Source: Vanilla planifolia
Taxonomy: Eukaryota; Streptophyta; Magnoliopsida; Asparagales; Orchidaceae
Direction: 5' to 3'
DNA: 64,000 bases
NCBI GenBank assembly: GCA_023846275.1
Contig: CM043878.1
Coordinates: 8,363,501-8,427,500 of the forward strand
The notes under the pieces are model-generated. The model was given only the letters and a program-made list of their open reading frames with translations. It did not search any database and was not told where the DNA came from. Position numbers and translations under genes: made by a program. Shown in pieces: positions 37,517 through 50,888 of the stretch. Every line of letters begins with the position of its first letter. Positions within the stretch are counted from its first letter, which is position 1.

Positions 37517-40111
37517 CTTGCTGCGTTGTCAGAGCTTCGAATTTGACTAACCTAGTCAAGCAAAACAAAATGAGCTTATGTCGGTTAAGAAATTATATAT
37601 ATATTTTTAAAATGTTTTAAAAATAATATTTTACAAGAAAAAAAAAAATGAAAATTATGGTAGATTTTTGCATAATTAAATTTTCCGAAAATTATGAAAA
37701 ATAATTCTCAAGCTCAACCAAATCTTACCTGAAGCATTGTTAGAAAATATAATGTCATTAGATTCTTGAATGCATTAAAAATATCAAAATTATATTTGGC
37801 TTGAGATTTGATTTAAAAACACTTTTTTTAACGAATATTATGCAAGTATTTGGGTGGCGGCAGTTCAAAAAAAAAAAAAAAAAAAAAAAAACAAATATTT
37901 GATTGGTAAGATATTTTTTTGTTATTTTAAAATAAATCAAAAGTCATATTCATTTTCATTAAAAAAAATTAAAATTTTTAATAAATTCATATATATATAT
38001 ATAATAAAAGTGTTTCAATTTGTTAAAATTCATTTCGGCCATCTTATGAGAGATTGAACAAATGAAGGGATTCGTTTGACATACAGTTTAAAACATTTTT
38101 TTAAATGTTTTATTCACAGTTTTTTTTTATCAAACAATAATAATAAAATATTCATATAAATTATGTTTTCAAAACAGAGTTTTAAAAATTAATAATAATA
38201 ACACATTTTTTAATGATAACAATGATATCAAATAAATCCTATAAAGATCAAAGAATAACTATTTCAACTCAATTTAAATAAAAAAAATGAGCTTTTATTT
38301 GATCTTTTTAAGTTTTTAAATATAATATAATATGATATAATATTCAACTTAATTATAAAAAATAACTATCTTTATCTCATTCACTTCCCAAATTTTTTTA
38401 CTCTCTTGATCTATTATTTGCTCAACTCTCTCTTTCTTTATTTCTATCTTTCTTAACCCCTCTATTCTATTAGCCATTCATAGAATCTTATTATGATCAC
38501 AACCTAATATTGATATGATGTATCTTAACTTTACTAATATTTTTTTAATAATTCAATTTAAAAATAGGTTTTGTAAAATCTTTAAAACCTTTTGTAAAAA
38601 CAAAATAAATACTATAATGAAATTACTTTAATAAATAATACATAATACATGATAATCAATCCATTTCCAATTTTAATCAAAGAATCACCACTACATTTCT
38701 TATAATTTATTCTAGCACATTTGAAATTCATCACCTTTGAGAATTTTTCTTATATAATGATCATTATGATCTTTTTTTTATAAAAAATATTTTAATAGAA
38801 CTATTTTAATCATCATTCAAAATAATATCAATATCTACATTTACATTTATCCAATTAACTTTAAATAATCTTATAAATTTTGGGATGTTACACTCTCCTT
38901 TTCTTAATTCCTCTCTTCTTGAACCTCCCTTTCAATTTTTCTCTCCCCCAAACCTCTATCTCTTCCCCACTCTTTCTCTCTCCTCTCAAGAATTATTCAT
39001 TTATTCTCTAAGTTTAATTTTTATTAAGAGATATTATTTTTTTTGTGTAACTACAATTCAATTCTTAATATCTACATGAGATTATCTCTAAAAAAATTAA
39101 AATACACATCTTATATACATGTATCCTCTATAGTTAAAAATATATAAACCACAAAATATCTAAATTTTTATGATAGTCGTATTTATCTCATCATTCTATA
39201 TATGATGAAAACATAAACTTAGTCATCAATTAATAAAACATTTTCTCTTTTAATCTCTTATGATTTTATTTTTGATAACAAAATCAAACTTATTAATCTT
39301 CAACTTCATATAATTAATAGATTATTAATCTTTATTTGTTATTGTAACCTTTTTAGTATTCTTTAATATTAAGTACTTATTAAAAATTACACCTCTATTG
39401 ATTAGTTTTTACTATCTTAAATCAAATATCAATTTGTACCATTACACTTTAGTTATAACTAAGAAAGTATGGATCAACTTATCATCATTTTGATAAGTAT
39501 AAGTGAAATTTAATAACCTTAGAATTAAATAATCAATTAAACATCCTCAATTATATCTCTTTGGGAGACTTTAAACTAATAATTATTTCTAAAAATCTAC
39601 TCACAAGAAAAACTATAATAAATATTAATTCTATCCAAAGATCCTAACCCAAGTTTAACAAAGCATGTAATAAGCTTTTTTCCAAGAATCATGATATTAA
39701 GTCTAATGATTTTTTATACATTAATCCTATTATATTGTTTAAATAACTATTATACACCTAAATATACCTTCTTTATGACAAAAATCATTATTCTATTATT
39801 ATTAAATTTTAAACTATTATCTATTTTAAGTCTATTAACTTTTTTTTTGCTATTATTCTATTTATGCCATTCATTATTTACAATAAAAATTACCCAATAT
39901 TTGTTTGTTAAACTAAACATTAATATCTTTCTAAAATAAATGCAGATGATCCTCATAAATATAAGTAACATTTTTAATCTTATGAGTAACAATATTAAAG
40001 TTAACTCTTTTTTTGCTTCCTTAAAATATAATATTTACAAAAATCAATTTTATATATGTGCTACCCACACAATAAACCTGGTTTACTAAGCAATGTTATG
40101 ACTCATTTCCT
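37503..40111. other. Intergenic region between GRXS14 3' end and SIL1-like 5' end
   Basis: Past the ERSE this region is AT-rich. It holds a run of about 23 A (37867-37890) and a TA run near 37990-38001. A pyrimidine-rich block lies at about 38880-39010, preceded by GGGATGTTACACTCTCC, which looks like a worn LTR end. No gene was recognised. Confidence 0.4.

Positions 40112-40138
<27 letters not shown>
40112..40138. repeat. TA microsatellite
   Basis: About 13 TA units, probably inside the GRXS14 3' UTR. It is hairpin-prone in RNA. Confidence 0.85.
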
Positions 40139-40144
<6 letters not shown>

Positions 40145-40219
40145 TTTGAATGCTTTTAGCTGCCAAAATAGTTAAGCACTTGCCTTAGAAAACTTTGATT
40201 TGGTGAAAGAAACTGCTTG

Positions 40220-40275
40220 TTAAGAACACAGTGCCTTCTCCAGCGTTTCCTGCAGTTCTCCAGTTTTGTATGCTT
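40220..40275 (-). CDS. GRXS14: GRXS14 terminal coding exon (17 residues and stop)
   Basis: A CAG acceptor precedes a 56-nt exon reading [18 protein letters not shown] after completing the split Glu codon. This matches the C-terminal helix of GRXS14-type proteins and ends in TAA. It was found by asking what must follow the DITV|G splice at 49443. Frame and family both fit, so I am confident despite the 9.2-kb gap. A TA-dinucleotide run at about 40112-40138 lies 80-110 nt past the stop, probably in the 3' UTR. Confidence 0.9.
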
Positions 40276-43200
40276 CTGATGGTATGCCAAAGAAAGTGAT
40301 ACAAGTTAAGTAACAACTTAATGATACGTTCTCATATAAAACAGAGGCAATATAGAGCTAAAAGAAACTTATAAAAGAAAAATGATCTCAGATATTAAAC
40401 TGATAGCTCAACATAAGTCACAATCCTTCTCATCAAGGCTTGAGAAGGTGTAGGAAGAAAACAAGGATTAGAAAGCTAGCTTGCATAACACATTTCAAGC
40501 CCTGTTTTAAAGCTAGCTTGAGATATTAAACTGTTTGGGTTCTGTAGAAGACACATTTAACATTAAACTTAGCAGAAATAAAATTTGTTTAGTAAATTTC
40601 TTTCTATTCATCATCTTTCATGGAGCTCTTCTCAATTCTATCCTTTCAAGTGACCTAAAGGAGCTAAATGGGTACTAGAATGTTTAGTAATGCTCCATTA
40701 CATTTAATGCAACATAAGACATTCAAGCATGTTCTGGTACCAATTTGATATAGAACTAACATAGTATTTTTGTTATGAATGATACAAAACACAACATAGC
40801 GTCTATTATTGCTACAATAGGAATGCTAAGATATCCACACAAGGGACTTTTGAATTGCACAAAAGACTTATAATTTTTTACAAAATTAACAAAGAAAAAA
40901 TATGAATTGCGCAAAAGACTTTTAATATAATTACTTTTGAATTGTTTTTTAAAGATCTTTTCTAATTTTGATAGCTTGTTATGTGAAGAGTGTGATAGAG
41001 TAAATATACTAATATTTTTAGATGATTTGATCTTAAATACCGGATTCAAATGCACCATCAACCCAAAAAAATCAAGCTAATTCTATTTAAACCTTTTGCA
41101 AAAGCAGGTAGGAAAAAGTTTTACATTAATCCAAAAGATCCTACAAAAGATTGTAATTATATTTTACCAAATAAATTCTCATATATAAAATGGATTGTAT
41201 AATACATTTTTAAAGAAATGAATAAAATTCACCTTTACAATTTGCTTATGGAATCAAAGCTAAACTCTTACTCTCCTTCGAGGTCTTAGAAGTAGGGGCA
41301 CCATTGATATTATTGACTCTCTCTCGCCTTCTAAGTTCCTAGACACTACCCTGGGCTCGTCCCATTATTCGCAACCCAAACAAACTCTTAAGATTTCTCA
41401 ATCACAATCTGAGGTAAGAACCCTAAGCTCTAAACCAAAACAATGCTCATCTATTCTTGTCTTTGTTCCTTAAAGGAGTAGCCTACATGGATCCATACTT
41501 GCATCATTCTTATCATCACCAAGCTTGCTTTGACTGTGAGGTCCTTGGCTTGCATTCTCTTCCATAGCATCAACTCAATAGCTAGATCCAGCAAAATCGA
41601 AGCTCCTTGTCAATGGAAACCACCGACATGAACGTGTTAATCTCCATCTCATCATCGTCACAAATAAAGTAATCGGAATTTGTCTATGAAGCCCTCACCC
41701 ACCATGCATGCTCCTACAGTTAGCTATCAAGGAGGACAAGCTTCAACATTATAGTCAACGCCACAATTGTCTCCTCACACAATATGTAGGCTCTCATTTC
41801 AGTTTTCTCTCATGAAAGCCTCCATCGACACCTTTTGCTAGTGCTTCGTTAGTTGCATCTACCCATGAAAGAACCTTATATGGCGAAATATAGAACAATA
41901 ACCCTAAAAAAAAATTTGCAACATATTTATAATTACAAGAAAGTAACCTTAAAACAAAATAACCTAATTATTCTAAACAAAATAATGCAAAAATAAAAAA
42001 TATTTATAAATAAATTAAAACTATATAAGAGCCTCATATATGATTCATAACAACATAATAAGAAAATAAAAAATACTATTAAACTAAACGAAAACCTTAT
42101 AAAATCCACTATAAGTTGATAAATGATAACAAAACTAGTAACTTGGGCTCAGCATAATATCAACCTCCTAATATAAGTTGTCATGTATTAGTTCGTTTGA
42201 TGCAGAGCAAATTTAAATTTCTATCAAGATCAAATTTAAAGCCAATAACATCGAAGATGCTCAATAGATTATTAAGAAATGTGAAAAGATACTATGAACT
42301 AATTAGGATTAAGTGACACATGTAGCGTTTTAGAATAATTCAAAGATTAATATCCAAAGTTATAACATAAATGATTAAATAGAGTATATGAAAACATATT
42401 AAACATTAAACATAAAATCTTATAAAACAGTTTTATCACATCCAATTTACACATATAAAATAGAGAATTTAAGATAAATTCTATGTAGAATACTTTAATA
42501 GAAGAAAGAACAACTCTAACTTTAGACTACTAATTAGAAAATAAAAATCGTTGAAAAACTGTATCTTTTTTATGATAATATATTGTAATTCCGTTGGCGT
42601 TGACATGTGAAGTACCAAAGATGAAAAAGAGCAACAAGACGGTGGTTTGGAGGAAAAAAGAATTTATTTGGTTGCTTGCCCTCCCGGAGGAAGATTTCTC
42701 GCATTCGATCTTTGTCCCTCATAACGGTTTGGTAGGTTGTCGACCCTCCCGGTGGAAAGTTTCTCACCTTCGATCCTTATCTCTCATAAGGGAAGGGAAA
42801 GTTGCAATCTTTTCAACTAGAGTAGGGTGCACACTTTTTGTTCACAAAGGTGAAAACAAACAAACAAAAGAAGTCTTTTTATTTATTTCATAATATTCAT
42901 CTTCATCATCTATAACCTGGTAAGCATCCCAATTTCTAACCTAAAAATTCAAAAAGACATTTAAAAATATCAAATGACATGTTTTAAAATTTTAAAAGAT
43001 TTCAAAATTCCAAAATTCAACACAAATTATAAAAGAAATATTCTAAATAAAAATTTGAATTAAAAAACTGTAAAATTAATTGAATTAAGTAGTTCCAAAC
43101 GAGCTACATGTTTTAGGTGGCAGTAACAACGAGCGACAAAATGACGGGCAACAAAACGACGGGGCATGATAGGTGCTCTGCGGGCAGAGCTTTCGATACG

Positions 43201-46200
43201 ATTTTTGAGCGGTCAAGTGGACTAGCGGGGGTCGACGATGTCTGGTGGGTTGGCATGGGACAAAGTTGATCGGAACGGATAGAGCAGGTCGTCACCGGTG
43301 ATAGGTTGGTGCAAGTCGAGCGGGTAGAGTGGGTCATGCGGGCATACGGATCGACTCTGGAGGAGTCTCCGATTGCTAACAACAACAGTGACGGTGGCAG
43401 ACGACGATGTACGACGGCGAAAACAACAAAAAACTTAATTGTAAGCATTTTTTAAAGCAATTTTCAACTAAATTTTGCATTGATAAACTTATTAAGCCGA
43501 TGCAATGCCAACGGATGTGTGTTTATGAGCTAACATGAGACACTTCCATGTCACCATTCCACACCAAAAAGCTTTGACCCATAAAGTTATACTCCAATTG
43601 AATAGTATTAGGCTCAATATCAATATCTGTAAGTCCTTAATAATCAAGACATAAAGTGACGTAACAAAATGAAAAGTCAAACTAAGTATTTATATCTTCT
43701 GTCTAATTCAATTGGTGGTTAAATTACATGAAACTTTAAAGCACACAACTCATTGTTTATATTTAATCCTATAAATGAAATTAGTGGTCTCAATGTGTTC
43801 CAAAAAACATAGCTATTTTATATATTAAAAGTTAGATTAAACATTTTATGCAAAATAAAATAAAAATTAGTAAAAAATTTATATGTAAGTACAAGAATTG
43901 TTATATTTAATGGAGCAAAATTTACAATAAAAATATTTATAAAAGCAACATAGATTCAAGTGTTTCTTTTTTAGTGGCACAATTAGTTGAGACAAAGAAA
44001 AATGAATTTGGATGAATGCAATTTATAAGGTTTAGAATAATATATTAACCATTTTGACTAATGATAACAACTTGGTTAAGATGTTATTTATACATATTCT
44101 AAATTCAACCAAGTTTGTTTTAATATAAAATCATGACGATGAACATCAATCACATTGTATTAAACATTATCATAATAATTTTTATGGTGGATAGTACTGA
44201 AATATGTCTAAGTATAACTTAAGTGTCATAATCAAAAGTAATTCAATAAAATCTAAAATATTAAATTGATTAATTTTTTAGAATATAACAAATTTAAATA
44301 TTATCAAATTAATTATACAATCATCATGAATATAAATTATACAATTTTCTAAAAAAAATTTAATAGAAGCCACATAAAAATGTTTCAAACTATACATAAA
44401 AATCTAAAAGAAAATCAAGTAATATAGTTTATAAATGATGTGTATTCCATGATTTTTTAATGATTATGAGTACAATGAAATCCTATATATTTATAAAATG
44501 ATTTATAATATAACAATTTTTGATATAGCATATGAGAATCAATATATCTAAGAATGCTAAGTCTTTGCAAGGTAATAGTGAAATAAACATAGATTCAACA
44601 ATCTAATTTTAAAAACATAAGATAAAATTATACTTTATAAAATATATAAAATGTAATAAGATAAGTTCTGAACAACTTGAATCGTCACTGTGGTTGGGAC
44701 ACAGTGAAATACACTTTGAATAGCTTGGATTATTGAAGTGGTTAAGACACCATAAAAAAGACCCTCATACAAAAAATATAGGATCAATAAGATTAAAATC
44801 CTATGGCTAAATCTAAATCCGACTCTAAATACAATGAAAATCCCCAAAAAATAGTTTTGAAAGCTCTTTCCAAATGGCAATTCGATTTGAGTATAGTAGC
44901 TAAAAGTTAGCATTAGGATTTTTCTTTTTCTGTTTGTACAATTCGATAGTTAGAAAACAAAGCATTTGCAATGAGTGCTTGCACGAGATCTATGCATGAG
45001 GGCTAAGGGTAGTAAGCATTTGATAAAAGGAGCAATGGGTTGTAGAGGCACAATCAAACAAAATGTTGAGGCACGAGAATTGTCAACATGTGAAAAGCGA
45101 GCTAGTTCAACAAGAGAGTAGCGGGAGTTGAGATGGCTTGGGGATGGGGTTTGGGCTGCACTTGGTCAAATGTAGAGCTAAGGTCACAAATGAAGGTCAA
45201 TAAGGAATAGAATGTCAATAAGCAACCAAAATAGTCAAGGAGCACTAATGGTGGTCAGAGGAGAGAAAAATTATGGATATTACAAGATAAATCCTAATTA
45301 CAACTTTGATATGAGATAAGCTCCAAATCATGACTCAAAAAAAAAAAAAGAAAATTCCAACTTACATCTTGCTCTTGTGTGCGCATACACCACAAGAAAC
45401 CTTCAAAGTTTTATATTCACAACAAAAATAAGCTCTTTTTCATTCAATTGCAACATAATTTATAGGTACAAAAAGTAACCTTAGAAACAAAAAAACAAAA
45501 ATATCCTTATTAATAAAATGATGTAAAAATAAAAAAAAAACTTCACAAGTGCCTTATATATAACCTATTATGACCCAATAACTAATTATAAATATTATTA
45601 AACTAAGAAAAACCTTATATGGCCTCAATTTGAGCTTTTTTGAAAACAAGTTCACAACAGGTAATGAAACTGGACTTGCATCATAGGCTTAATATGAAAT
45701 CAACCTCCTAATATAATAACAATATAACAATGGATCGATTTCCAAAGTTATTTGTATTAGTCGATAAAAATTTTAAAAAATCTCTAACATAACTCTATCT
45801 TTTTAATGCCTTAATTAAACTACAATATACTTTCAATTAGCATACTCAACAAGAACAAAAAATATGTTACTAAATTTTCTCTAAATTTCATTAAATTTTA
45901 AGCATTAGATTTGAGAAAGATGATTCACAATACTAAAAAGTACTCAAGGTTATATCCACTTGAGAAAAATGATTATTTTAAAGAGAAACATCATAATCTT
46001 GATTGTTCAGCATCTATGAGTCTAAATCTAACTATTATTTTTTATTTAAAAATGGATGATATAATCATGTTATAATACTATCTACTAGAACATCCAAATT
46101 TTATATATATATATAAAATATATTTTTCAACTCTTTTTAATAATAAAAATTCAAATAAATTTCAATGTGAAATTTGTCTATTTATAAAACATGTTTAAAA

Positions 46201-49200
46201 TTCTTAACTTAACCTATCTTAAATAGAATCACAAACCTTTTTATTAATTCACAATAATGTGTAGGGATCATTTAGAGCAAAACTTATTATGAGATCTCCT
46301 TGGTTCATTATATTTATAAATGATTAAATAAAACTTACATGCATATTTCTAATGAAAAAACTCAGAGCATCTCAAAATTCAAATAATTCAATACTATGGA
46401 TTAAAGTATATTCCAAACTAAAATACAAATTTTGAAAATAGACAATGCAAAAGAATATCTTACATCTATCCTTAACAATTACTTGATAAGTCAAATTGTT
46501 GTTCATCTAAGCTCTTATATTAACACACCCTAACCAAATGGTGTAATAAAAAAAACATACATCTCTTATAAATAGCATGATCCCTCATATTCTCTACATG
46601 TATACCAAAACAATATTGAGTGAAAGTCATATTCATTGCAACCCACCAAATTAATACAATGCCTTCTCAAATCCTAAACTATGAAACTTCATGTCAAACT
46701 TTGCTAAAAACATATCTTATATCCTGTATCCATTTCAAAATGCTCAAATGTTTTGCGTTTGTACACTATCATAATAAAAACTTGACCATAAAACCATTAA
46801 ATGTATTTTGTTGGGTACTCTTCTCATAAAAAATGATAAAAATATTATTCTCTAGCTATAAAAAAATTCTAACTCCATGAATATTATATTATTTGAACAC
46901 CAATGCTGTTAACCCAAATTTGATATTTAGGGGTAGAGCACTTTCACACAAGAATACTAGCATTAGGATCTCAATTTGGAAATTAATGCCTCAAATATTC
47001 TCCACATCTTATCAAATTAGATCAATGAACTAGGTTAAGTTATTTGTTCCTGCTCACCAAAGAGAACAAACTACTCCATATCTTGAATTGCTTGTTGAGT
47101 TACTAGAGCTCCCAAGCCATTCTTCTAAAAATAATATTCAATCAAGTCTTTATTCTTTAGATACTACTCAATCTAAAAACAACAAATATTTCATCACCCG
47201 TAAGTATTTTTTGAGCAAATGCAAGAATTGGATCCAAATTCAAGATCATAAGATTCACAATGTAATCTTAATTCTAAATTTTCTAAAGATATTAACCTAT
47301 TGATTGCATTGATAAAGTATTAGAGAATGCACAAAATACCCAATCTATAACTTTATTTCATATCAATAAGTTCATCTAATAAATACAAGGCATTTGCAAG
47401 AAGTTTGGATCATATTTATATTCCAAAATATATACAAGTTCTTAAGATACCAAAATAGAATGATGTTATTAAAGAAATTCATATATTAGAGAAGAATAGA
47501 ATATGACAGGTCATAGAACTACCACCTGAAGCGTACCACTTCGATTGCAAATGAATCATCACAATTAAATACAAAGAAAACGGAATATTTGATCAATTTA
47601 AGGCTCGACTTGTACAACAAGATTCACACAATCCTATAGGATCAATTATAAAAAAACATTCACTCCGATAACTAAATTGAGCACAGTTCAAATCTAAAGA
47701 AATGTACATGAGTATTTTTCCTTGACTAATCAATTTTAAAAATAAAAATATAATGAGTATTGCAAAATTGGATAAATGACAATATTGATTAAGAATGAGC
47801 ACATTTGTGAAGATGTTTTCATAGCCACAATTAGAAGTAAAAAGACAAGCTAAATGTAGGTAACTTGCTATCTCTAACAAGAAATGTGAGTTGTTGGAAT
47901 TTCCTTTTTGATTGGGGAGAGTTTGGCCCAAAAAACATGAAAAAGCATTGTAAGTAGTAAAAACACTTTTGATATTAAGGAGTTTGTAAGGAAATAGTGT
48001 CAAAGATAAATCTAACTTGCTCACTTAAAAGGAATAAAAGCTTGTTATTGTTGTTTATGCTCTAGTAATATAAAATATGTACTTTTATAATGACTTAAAA
48101 GTAATGAAATGTAATAAAAAAAATGCTTAAAGGCATATAAGGTAACTAAACTACAAGGGCAATTTAAATGCCTTCAAAATAGTTGTCAAGAGGTGGAACA
48201 TTTTGGTTCTTAGTTGATCTTTAAGTAGTCAAAATATAAAAGCAAATCAATTCAAATGTGATTGTATGAAGCAATCATAAAAGAGTCCTAATTGTTCAAA
48301 ACATTCATGCAAATCAATTTGTTTGGTCCATTTTCTTCTAATTTCTACTATAAAAGTGTATTAGACTATGCCTGGAGCTGACATAGATGCTTTCTGGGGT
48401 TAACAAATTTTCAATTCAGCATTTTAAGATATCCATGACAAATAAAAATTACATGGAACACAGTAAACTGTAGTGCTCAATCCCATTAAGGTGATTCATT
48501 TCACCTAAGGAAGCAACAAAAATGTTCTGGCAATTTCATTAGAAATTTTCCCAATGCTGAACTACAGGATTGAGTCATTTGCTTCCCCTATCAAAAATTT
48601 TCTAATTCTCACCATCACTAGAATATTTTTTTCTTGTAATCAATAATAATTTCAACTTTCATCTCTCATGCCTAACCCTTAATTTGGGTCCTTCGCAATC
48701 GAGGAGACATTGCTTCCTTCAACTTAGGGTAGGTGGTGGTCAAATACCTCTCCCTATTATTCTCCCTCTTCACAAATCAAGTTGAAACACTACCCATTTC
48801 TTCCCTCTTCTTTGAAAACTTCTCTCATTTCAAAACCCTATTCTTTCATGTTTTAGCATGGGATTTCACCTATTAGTTTGTTTTGTAACTCTTGCATATT
48901 TTTTAAATCTGTCCCACTCGATTGGTAATCATCATCATAGAAGTGCTGAAAATAAATCAAGTTTTGTGAAGAGAACTTAGGTGTCCTATTATACTATTTC
49001 CTTGTTACCCTTATCATTTGTTTTAAAAGATTAATATCACATTGTTGTTCAGATCTTCTAACTATTGTGATACCTCCCTTTGGAATAAACAAAAATAATT
49101 TGTACTTTTATTATAAAATTATTCTCATGAAACAGAATGATTTGTTTTTTTTTTTTTTTCTAATACTAAGCTAAGTTGCTTTGATTCCCGACTTGTACCG

Positions 49201-50044
49201 TCTGGATTAAAATTAAATTCATTTCGTCATACCCAAATCATAGGGGTGTAGGACTTTCCAGACCCGGTGCATGGCATCGTTTGCTTTGTTTACCTTCGTT
49301 TTCTAGCAAGATTAGCCTTCTTCACAAATGGATAAGGCATTAATTTTTTTCTTTCTTCTACGGTTCAAAAAAATGCATTCAGATCTTAATAGAATTTACT
49401 GTAGAAGAAATACAAGGAAGAAATGAATGAACACAAGCTCACCAACTGTAATGTCGCAGCCGCCAAAGAACTCCCCATCGATGTAAAGCTGGGGGAAGGT
49501 AGGCCAATTCGAGTACTCCTTGAGTCCCTGCCGCAGCATCTCGTTTTCCAGAATATTCATAGTTTCGAACGGCACGTCCATCAAATTGAGAATCTGCACC
49601 ACGGTACTGGAGAAGCCGCACTGTGGGAATTCCTTGGTGCCCTTCATAAACAGAACCACTTTATTGGATCCCACCACTTTATCCAGCGTCGACTTCAGCT
49701 CCGGGCTCAGTGCTGTGACCCCCAAACGAGAATTCAACTCAGATCCCGCTCGAGGGATTCAGTTCAGATCAGCCAAAAAAGGTAGAAGAGATACGGAAAA
49801 ACGGTGAGATGCTACCAGATGAGCAGATGAACGAGAAGGAGGAAGGCCTCTGTCGACGCAGCAGCCTGCGAGGGAACGCGGCTCCTCCAAACGGAACAGC
49901 TAGTGATCGATGCGAGTCATGGAGTGCAATAGCGACTTTTGGGAGAAGGATTATTGGGGCATACTGACTTCGAGAGGATACCTGGAGAGAATTTCTGACA
50001 TGCAAGACGGCAGCGGCGGAGGCGGCGACGGCGACAGAAGCCAT
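40220..50044 (-). CDS. GRXS14: Monothiol CGFS glutaredoxin, chloroplastic, GRXS14 type; complete, 3 exons
   Basis: Exons, in transcription order: 50044-49816, 49712-49443 and 40275-40220. They join in frame to 184 aa. CGFS glutaredoxins carry and transfer [2Fe-2S] clusters with glutathione, here in the plastid stroma. Residues 1 to about 75 are Ala-, Ser- and Arg-rich with few acids, as expected of a transit peptide. The glutaredoxin domain follows at about 78-184. CGFS is at 108-111, the cis-Pro segment WPTFPQLY at 146-153 and the glutathione-contact segment GGCDI at 160-164. The last exon supplies the final helix and the C-terminal LCS. The first intron is 103 nt; the second is 9.2 kb and holds a copia remnant and other repeats. 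An in-frame ATG at 50134 would add 30 residues. I chose 50044 because it begins with a typical transit peptide (MASVAVAAS). Closest match by memory is Arabidopsis GRXS14/CXIP1. Confidence 0.93.
41885..42200. repeat. Dispersed repeat, copy A (GRXS14 intron 2)
   Basis: Shares order and wording with 45440-45730: AAGTAACCTTA, GCCT.ATATAT, CTATTATGA-like phrases, ACCTTATA, then ATCAACCTCCTAATATAA. Same orientation, diverged. It may be an LTR fragment of a copia-type element, since copia pol lies downstream. Confidence 0.55.
42670..42800. repeat. 65-bp imperfect tandem repeat (two units)
   Basis: CCCTCCCGG starts at 42679 and again at 42744. Each is followed by GAAGATTTCTC or GAAAGTTTCTC, then a TTCGATC and a CTCATAA phrase. 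GC content is above the surroundings. Confidence 0.75.
43110..43440. other. GC- and CpG-rich island in GRXS14 intron 2
   Basis: About 330 bp with many CG dinucleotides (GAGCGACAAAATGACGGGC..., GACGACG...) inside DNA that is otherwise CpG-poor. No open frame has a recognisable family. It may be a younger insertion or a captured gene fragment. Confidence 0.55.
44660..44760. repeat. About 48-bp imperfect tandem repeat (two units)
   Basis: GAACAACTTGAATCGTCACT and GAATAGCTTGGATTATTGAA begin two adjacent units. Each unit continues with a GTGGTT..GACAC phrase. Confidence 0.6.
45440..45730. repeat. Dispersed repeat, copy B
   Basis: Partner of 41885-42200. Both copies end with the phrase ATCAACCTCCTAATATAA. 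The 3.2-kb interval between the two does not show pol domains, so they are not simply the two LTRs of the copia element at 46.5-47.7 kb. Confidence 0.55.
46500..47680 (+). mobile_element. Decayed Ty1/copia pol fragment in GRXS14 intron 2
   Basis: In + frames, about 46520-46830 shows the integrase region, with pieces such as [10 protein letters not shown] and [10 protein letters not shown]. About 47510-47670 shows the start of reverse transcriptase, including a YKENG piece and a [13 protein letters not shown] piece in shifted frames. Stops and frameshifts interrupt both. It lies antisense to GRXS14. LTRs were not paired. Confidence 0.7.
49060..49310. repeat. Dispersed repeat, copy 1
   Basis: Aligns with 59980-60235: TTTGGAATAAACAAAAAT against TTTAGAATAAATAAAAAT, then a shared series around CCCGAC.TG, GGATTAA, TCATACCCAA and GGTGTA. 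Same orientation. It resembles an LTR end but no partner was fixed. Confidence 0.55.
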
Positions 50045-50888
50045 TGCAACACGGATGGAAGGATGACAAAAGAGGGGACCGAAGAATCCAAATATCGAGC
50101 GAAGACCTTTCCAACGCAATTCATTTGAACTCATACAGCTCCAAAATATTATTTAAAAATCATTTTAAAGTAAGCAATATTTGCTTAAGCATTTTATTAT
50201 CTTATTTTAATTTCAAGTTTTCTTTAATCATACCTTTTGCCAGATACACGCTTCAGATTATTAAAAGAGTTCTACTAGTTATAATAGAAAAAATACCTGA
50301 GAATGCTATAAATATTTTTTATACATAGAATATCAAATTATTTTTTTATTTTTTTCAACAAGAACTTAAATTGAGGCCAATAAATAGTCTAAAAAATATT
50401 TAAAGATAAATCATATTCCGATATTTTTACATTAAAAAAATACCCACCCAGAATCAAGCTCAAGAATTTGCCTTCCATGAACCATCTTCCAAAGCAGGCG
50501 AACAACATAACTTGAAACCAATACAAAACTAAACTGTCGCAAACGATGCAACCAAGGAGGAATTCGAAGCGAATCAAGAACCACAGCAAAAATTTGAACC
50601 ATGCCCCGGTTCATACATCAAACGCTGGACCAAAAGGTTAACTCAATGAACCGATCCGGTACAGGCATCGCTCATCTCCTCGTTTGCCGCATAAAAATGA
50701 CGAGGGAAGAACCCCAAGAAGAACCACGCAGCAGAATGTCACCTTGAAATTCCAATCCAAACCCTAGGCAGTAACTGCAATTCTGCAGCACTAAGTTTGT
50801 TTCCCAATTGCAGATCAAGCAGTTTCAACGCAAATTAGGGGAATATTCACAATGCGAGAAGGCGAATCGAATCCCGCGGTGAGAGGCA

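Noticed and set aside
42594..42893. Overlapping open frames on both strands near 42.6-42.9 kb
   Set aside because: They lie across the 65-bp tandem repeat, and neither resembles a protein family.
49423..49785. 120-codon + strand open frame over GRXS14 exon 2
   Set aside because: Antisense shadow of the conserved glutaredoxin exon.
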